Source: Kineosporia sp. R_H_3 (GTDB lineage: Bacteria; Actinomycetota; Actinomycetes; Actinomycetales; Kineosporiaceae). From it: DNA of 34,160 nt. The stretch lies in contig NZ_MWLL01000088.1 of the NCBI RefSeq assembly GCF_002198675.1, positions 7,527 through 41,686 of the forward strand, written 5' to 3'. Each line of letters opens with the position of its first letter. Position 1 is the first letter of the stretch. The notes under the pieces are model-generated. The model made no database searches. It had not been told where the DNA came from and saw only the letters and a program-made list of their open reading frames with translations. Of this stretch, positions 31,112-34,160 are shown piece after piece. The position numbers and the translations under genes were made by a program.

Positions 31112-31573
31112 TCAGACCTCGAGAACGAGCGTGAAGGGACCGTCGTTGACGAGCTCGACGGCCATGTCGGCCCCGAACCGGCCGCGCGCGACCTCGAGCC
31201 CGAGGTCGGCGACCGCGGCGGCGAAGGCGTCGACGAGCGGTTCGGCGACCGGGCCGGGCGCGGCGTCGACCCACGACGGCCGGCGGCCCTTGCGCGTGTC
31301 GCCGTAGAGGGTGAACTGGCTGACGACGAGGACGGCGGCCCCGACGTCGAGCGCGGACGCCTCGTCGGCGCGACCGGTCCCCGAGGCGCTGCCGTCGGGG
31401 TCGCGCATGATCCGCAGGTCGCACACCTTGCGCGCGAGGCGCTGCGCGGTCTGCGCGGTGTCGGCGTGGGTCACGCCGACGAGCACCGCCAGGCCCGGCC
31501 GGGAGATCTCCCCGACGACCTCGCCCGCGACCGTGACGCACGCACGGGAGACCCGCTGGACGACGACCCTCAC
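31112..31573 (-). CDS. dtd: D-aminoacyl-tRNA deacylase
   Basis: 153 residues. Removes D-amino acids mischarged to t[23 protein letters not shown] at the start, [13 protein letters not shown], the active-site block [17 protein letters not shown] and the C-terminal [11 protein letters not shown] (cross-subunit NxGPxT motif) identify Dtd. GTG 31573 follows GAGGGGAG. It is 37 bases after the asparaginase stop on the same strand, possibly co-transcribed. Confidence 0.95.
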   Translation of the reverse strand: MRVVVQRVSRACVTVAGEVVGEISRPGLAVLVGVTHADTAQTAQRLARKVCDLRIMRDPDGSASGTGRADEASALDVGAAVLVVSQFTLYGDTRKGRRPSWVDAAPGPVAEPLVDAFAAAVADLGLEVARGRFGADMAVELVNDGPFTLVLEV

Positions 31574-31610
31574 GCCCCGCTCCCCTCGCGGCCGTACCCG
31601 GGGCCGCGCA

Positions 31611-32573
31611 TCAGAACGCGACCTCGACGACCCCGACCTCCCGGCCGTGCCCGAGCACCGGCACGTGCGCGAGCGCGTCGAGCGCCGCGCCGTCCACGCC
31701 GTCGGCCCCGTCCTCGACGCCGAGCCGGCGCAGCAGCGCGACGAGGGTCTGCACCCGGGCCCGGTCGGAGCCGTCGGCGACCTTGACCGCGACCGCGCGA
31801 CCGTCGGGCAGCGCCGCCGCGTAGACCGCCTCGGCGCCGTCCTTGGCGACGAGCCCGGGGACGGCGCGGAGCACGGCGGTGACGTCGCGGCCGGTGCCGC
31901 CGAGCCACTCCGGATGCGTCCGGACGGCGTCCGCGACACGCGCCTCGGGGGTCCCGGCCGGGGCCGTCGAGATCCGCGCGAACGCGCGCGCGAGCCCGAC
32001 GGTCGAGATGGCGAGCACCGGTGCCCCGCAGCCGTCGACGCCGGTCGCGGCGACGGCCTCGCCGGCGAGGTCGGCGACCGTCGCCGCGATCGTGGTCTGC
32101 AGCGGGTGCACGGGGTCGAGGTAGGTGTCGAGCGGCCAGTCGTTCTCCGCGCACGTCGCGAGCATCGCCGCGTGCTTGCCGGAGCAGTTCTGCGCCTGCG
32201 CCGTCGGCGCCCTGCCGGCGACCTGCCAGGCGAGCCGGTCGACCTCGTCCAGCGGCAGGTCGGCGGTGTTCCGCAACGCGTCGACGGTGAGGCCGGCGGC
32301 ACCGAGCACGCGCGCGACGCCGTCCTGGTGGTACCGCTCGCCGGAGTGGCTGGACGCCGCGAGCGCGAGCAGGTGCCCGTCGAGCCGCAGCCCCGCGCGG
32401 AGCATCGCGACGGCCTGCATCGGCTTGTTCGACGACCGCGGGAAGATCGGCGCGGTGACGTCCCCGACGGCGGCGACGACCGCGCCGGCCGGGTCGAGCG
32501 CCACCGCGGTCCCGCGGTGCTCCCCCTCGACGAACCCGGAACGGACGACGCGTGCGAGGAGGCCGTAGGTCAC
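31611..32573 (-). CDS. L-asparaginase (Rhizobium etli-type class)
   Basis: 320 residues. It belongs to the asparaginase family unrelated to E. coli Ans[18 protein letters not shown] with an S-x-x-K pair (Ser47/Lys50), [26 protein letters not shown] (Cys130, Lys133) and [13 protein letters not shown] (Cys182). The two Cys and Lys match the metal site described for the R. etli enzyme. It hydrolyses asparagine to aspartate and ammonia in the cytoplasm. The start is GTG 32573, with TAGGCT four bases upstream, so the precise start is less certain. Confidence 0.9.
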   Translation of the reverse strand: MTYGLLARVVRSGFVEGEHRGTAVALDPAGAVVAAVGDVTAPIFPRSSNKPMQAVAMLRAGLRLDGHLLALAASSHSGERYHQDGVARVLGAAGLTVDALRNTADLPLDEVDRLAWQVAGRAPTAQAQNCSGKHAAMLATCAENDWPLDTYLDPVHPLQTTIAATVADLAGEAVAATGVDGCGAPVLAISTVGLARAFARISTAPAGTPEARVADAVRTHPEWLGGTGRDVTAVLRAVPGLVAKDGAEAVYAAALPDGRAVAVKVADGSDRARVQTLVALLRRLGVEDGADGVDGAALDALAHVPVLGHGREVGVVEVAF

Positions 32574-32628
32574 GCGCGGAGCCTACTGGCGACGCCCGCG
32601 CGCCCCGGCCGGCAGGTCAGGGCCGGGG

Positions 32629-33189
32629 TCAGGAGCCGGTACCGACCGGCACACCGCCGGCCGCGTAGCGCCGGGCGATCTCCGCGGTCAGCGCGTCGAC
32701 GACGCCCTGCACCTCGCGCCGCACCCGGCTGACCCGGGCTTCTACGTCGACGAGCTTCGCGACCGCCGCGGCGAGCGCCTCGTCCGACATGTCGTCGGTC
32801 GCCGAGCCGCCGACGTCCGCGACGGCCCGCTCGGCCTCGCGGCGGTGCTCACCGATCCGGCTGGGCTCGGAGACCGTGTGGCGGCCCATCCCGTGGTCCT
32901 GCCGGCGCTCGTCGGCCAGCACGAGGGACAGCGCCTTGACGATCTCCTCGTCGGTGCGCGGGTGCCCGGACATCGGCCCGTCACCGCGGCGCGCCGCCTG
33001 CTCGGCCCGCAGGATGTCGATCCGGCCCTGGAGCAGCCGCCGCGCGTACGACAGGTCGGTCTCCTCCTGGTCCGCCTCGGCACGGCGGGCCCGGATGTCG
33101 TCGAGGTCGAGACCGTCGAGACCGGCCACGAAGTCGGGTGCGAGCACCCGGTCGACACGGCGCCGCCCGCCGGGCAGGTAGTCCGTCAT
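32629..33189 (-). CDS. rsiG: RsiG-family anti-sigma factor, c-di-GMP binding type
   Basis: 186 residues, mostly helical. In Streptomyces RsiG holds the sigma factor WhiG when loaded with cyclic di-GMP, which is bound through two E(x)3S(x)2R(x)3Q(x)3D motifs. Both are present here without a mismatch: ETDLSYARRLLQGRID (about residues 38-53) and EARVSRVRREVQGVVD near the C-terminus. The N-terminus GGRRRVDRVLAPDFVAGL is also typical, and RTDEEIVKALSLVLADE leads into the linker. ATG 33189 follows AGGAGA. No WhiG or diguanylate cyclase gene is in the window. The partner sigma in a probably non-sporulating host is unknown. Confidence 0.9.
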   Translation of the reverse strand: MTDYLPGGRRRVDRVLAPDFVAGLDGLDLDDIRARRAEADQEETDLSYARRLLQGRIDILRAEQAARRGDGPMSGHPRTDEEIVKALSLVLADERRQDHGMGRHTVSEPSRIGEHRREAERAVADVGGSATDDMSDEALAAAVAKLVDVEARVSRVRREVQGVVDALTAEIARRYAAGGVPVGTGS

Positions 33190-33212
33190 CGTCTCTCCTG
33201 AACGCTCGCGTG

Positions 33213-33236
33213 CCGGGGAGGTCACGACCTCCCCGG
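33213..33236 (-). terminator. Hairpin between the hydrolase gene and rsiG
   Basis: Perfect 10-bp stem (33213-33222 with 33227-33236) and a 4-base loop. If the promoter at 33250-33276 is used, this hairpin lies in the rsiG leader rather than ending the hydrolase transcript. Confidence 0.5.
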
Positions 33237-33249
33237 TCTTCCGGCACCA

Positions 33250-33276
33250 AACCTACCGCCCATCATGCACGCATGA
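33250..33276 (-). promoter_or_regulatory. Possible rsiG promoter with a 14-base palindrome
   Basis: Minus-strand TAGGTT (33250-33255) as -10, preceded by the palindrome TCATGCGTGCATGA (33263-33276; one central mismatch) over the spacer/-35 area. No consensus -35 is present, so an activator or alternative sigma may be needed. Confidence 0.35.
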
Positions 33277-33297
33277 CGCCGGATAGTGACGGCTCGC

Positions 33298-34044
33298 TTA
33301 CTCAGAAGTACCCAAGAAGTCGGTGAGGACCTCCCGCAGCCGGTCCCGCCCGGTCCAGAGCACCCCGCCCGGCGGCAGCACGACGAGCTCCGCGGCCGGC
33401 AGCGCGGCCGCGAGCCGGCGGGCCCCGTCGACCGGGTGGACGTCGTCCCCCTCCTGGGCGAGGACGAGCACCGGCAGCCGGACGGCGGCCAGCACGGCCG
33501 GGGCGGTGTCCAGGTCCGCGAGCGGCGCGGCACCGGCGAACGCGCGGAGCACGGGCGGCAGCCCCGGCCCGACGATCTCGGCGGCCCGCCGCCGGGCCCA
33601 CAGCCCCACCGACGGCAGCCGCCGGACGGCCTCGGGCTGCTGGTCGCGCAGGAGCGCCGCGGCCCGGACGGCGTCCCGCGCCTCGAGCGCGTCGGCGAGG
33701 TCGAGCAGCCGCAACCGGCCCGGGTCCTGCTCCGGCGCCGGGTCGTGGAGCGCCGCGGGCAGCGCGAGGACGACCCGCTCGTACGGCAGGGGCGCACCGT
33801 CAGCGGCCGCCCCGGCGAGCGAGCGCAGCAGGGCGCCGGCGCCGAGACTCACCCCGAGCGCGCGGGTCGCCCCGGTCGCCGACCGGACCGCCTCGACCTC
33901 GGCCGCGAGGTCCGCGTAGGTGCCGGGCCCGTCGGGCGGGACGACGGTGCCGCCGTGCCCGCGCAGGTGGGGCAGCACCTTCGTGCCGGGCAGCCCGGAG
34001 CCGAACGGACGGGTCTGGGCGACGGAGCCGGCCAGACCGTGCAC
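33298..34044 (-). CDS. Alpha/beta hydrolase, N-terminus cut at the window edge
   Basis: 248 residues from GTG 34044, but the family's first strand is encoded upstream in the same frame (EYLVTGTGSPVTLLVHGLAG, up to ~34086), so the real start is further out. No ATG, GTG or TTG occurs before a TAG at 34150-34152, which lies in a fold-back palindrome and may not be genuine. Visible: oxyanion-loop HGLAGSVAQTRPFG, nucleophile elbow ALGVSLGAGALLRSL (Ser), and VLVLAQEGDDVHPVDGARRL with the acid Asp. The expected C-terminal catalytic His is not obvious: the position reads VVLPPGGVLWTG. Substrate unknown. Confidence 0.78.
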   Translation of the reverse strand: MHGLAGSVAQTRPFGSGLPGTKVLPHLRGHGGTVVPPDGPGTYADLAAEVEAVRSATGATRALGVSLGAGALLRSLAGAAADGAPLPYERVVLALPAALHDPAPEQDPGRLRLLDLADALEARDAVRAAALLRDQQPEAVRRLPSVGLWARRRAAEIVGPGLPPVLRAFAGAAPLADLDTAPAVLAAVRLPVLVLAQEGDDVHPVDGARRLAAALPAAELVVLPPGGVLWTGRDRLREVLTDFLGTSE

Positions 34045-34109
34045 GAGGAGGGTGACCGGGGAGCCGGTCCCGGTGACGAGGTACTCGACCGGGCCGGACG
34101 CCGCGGCTG

Positions 34110-34160
34110 TGACGAGGTAGCCGGGGGCGGCCGGGGCGGCCGCCCCCGGCTACCTCGTCA
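34110..34160. repeat. Perfect 24-bp inverted repeat ending exactly at the window end
   Basis: 34110-34133 and 34137-34160 are exact reverse complements with a 3-base loop. The left arm is coding sequence of the hydrolase. A fold-back that ends on the last base is typical of a contig-end artefact, though a longer natural inverted repeat cannot be excluded. Confidence 0.85.

Noticed and set aside
33298-34044. Hydrolase as a true pseudogene because of the upstream TAG
   Set aside because: The stop lies within the terminal fold-back palindrome, which may be an artefact; the rest of the frame is intact.

Overview
The window is very GC-rich with few intergenic gaps. It carries several actinobacterial markers: CarD, mycothiol glycosyltransferase MshA, a SenX3/RegX3-type pair, an RsiG homologue, an LpqE-like lipoprotein and many apparently leaderless genes. 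The order rlmB-cysS ... ispF-ispD-PIN/TRAM-carD-lpqE and regX3-senX3-phoU-gpmA-ybjN-mshA matches conserved neighbourhoods in actinobacteria (for example Mycobacterium). I infer a high-GC actinobacterium, probably Micrococcales (Cellulomonas-like); the genus cannot be fixed from sequence alone. No tRNA, rRNA, insertion sequence, phage gene or CRISPR array was seen.

Layout. 1-1669: start of rlmB and cysS. 1851-5960: accessory genes (a secreted six-cysteine protein of unknown role, two membrane proteins, a PPOX/F420-type flavin-split-barrel protein, a class III aminotransferase). 6047-6820: an IspD-family cytidylyltransferase with intact active-site motifs. 6886-7197: a zinc-ribbon protein. 7297-12602 (minus): a glucitol-type PTS operon in the order SorC-family regulator, gutM, IIC, IIC', IIB, IIA, SAF-domain oxidoreductase. 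12848-16298 (minus): an E1alpha/E1beta/E2 2-oxoacid or acetoin dehydrogenase operon whose E2 lacks its usual catalytic motif. 16568-16834: HPr. 16859-19822: ispF facing a degenerate ispD, then PIN/TRAM and carD. 20028-21391: thioredoxin-like membrane protein and LpqE-like lipoprotein. 21485-24330: regX3, senX3 and divergent phoU. 24416-27181: gpmA, ybjN, mshA. 27485-29145: methyltransferase and cysE. 29311-30973: a three-gene operon (membrane protein, XRE regulator, MDR oxidoreductase) behind a promoter flanked by two palindromes. 31112-33189: dtd, an asparaginase and rsiG. 33298-34044: an alpha/beta hydrolase cut at the window edge.

How the genes fit together. HPr can feed phosphate to the glucitol-type PTS. 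The operon has no sorbitol-6-phosphate dehydrogenase of the SDR type, and the SAF oxidoreductase is the likely replacement or a sign of another polyol substrate. The PTS and dehydrogenase promoters share one architecture: an 18-bp spacer holding a GTGA-N6-(T/C)CAC, CRP/GlxR-like site. CysE and MshA serve cysteine and mycothiol synthesis. About 15 kb of accessory genes separates cysS from ispF, which are neighbours in mycobacteria; here ispF is also inverted, the ispD next to it has lost key residues, and a second intact IspD homologue lies within the 15-kb block.

The strongest leads are the swapped IspD pair, the E2 without HxxxDG, the permuted glucitol PTS without srlD, the paired CRP-like promoters, the twin-palindrome promoter at 31004-31069, and RsiG with two perfect c-di-GMP signature motifs. 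The last 51 bases are a perfect fold-back palindrome that may be a contig-end artefact.
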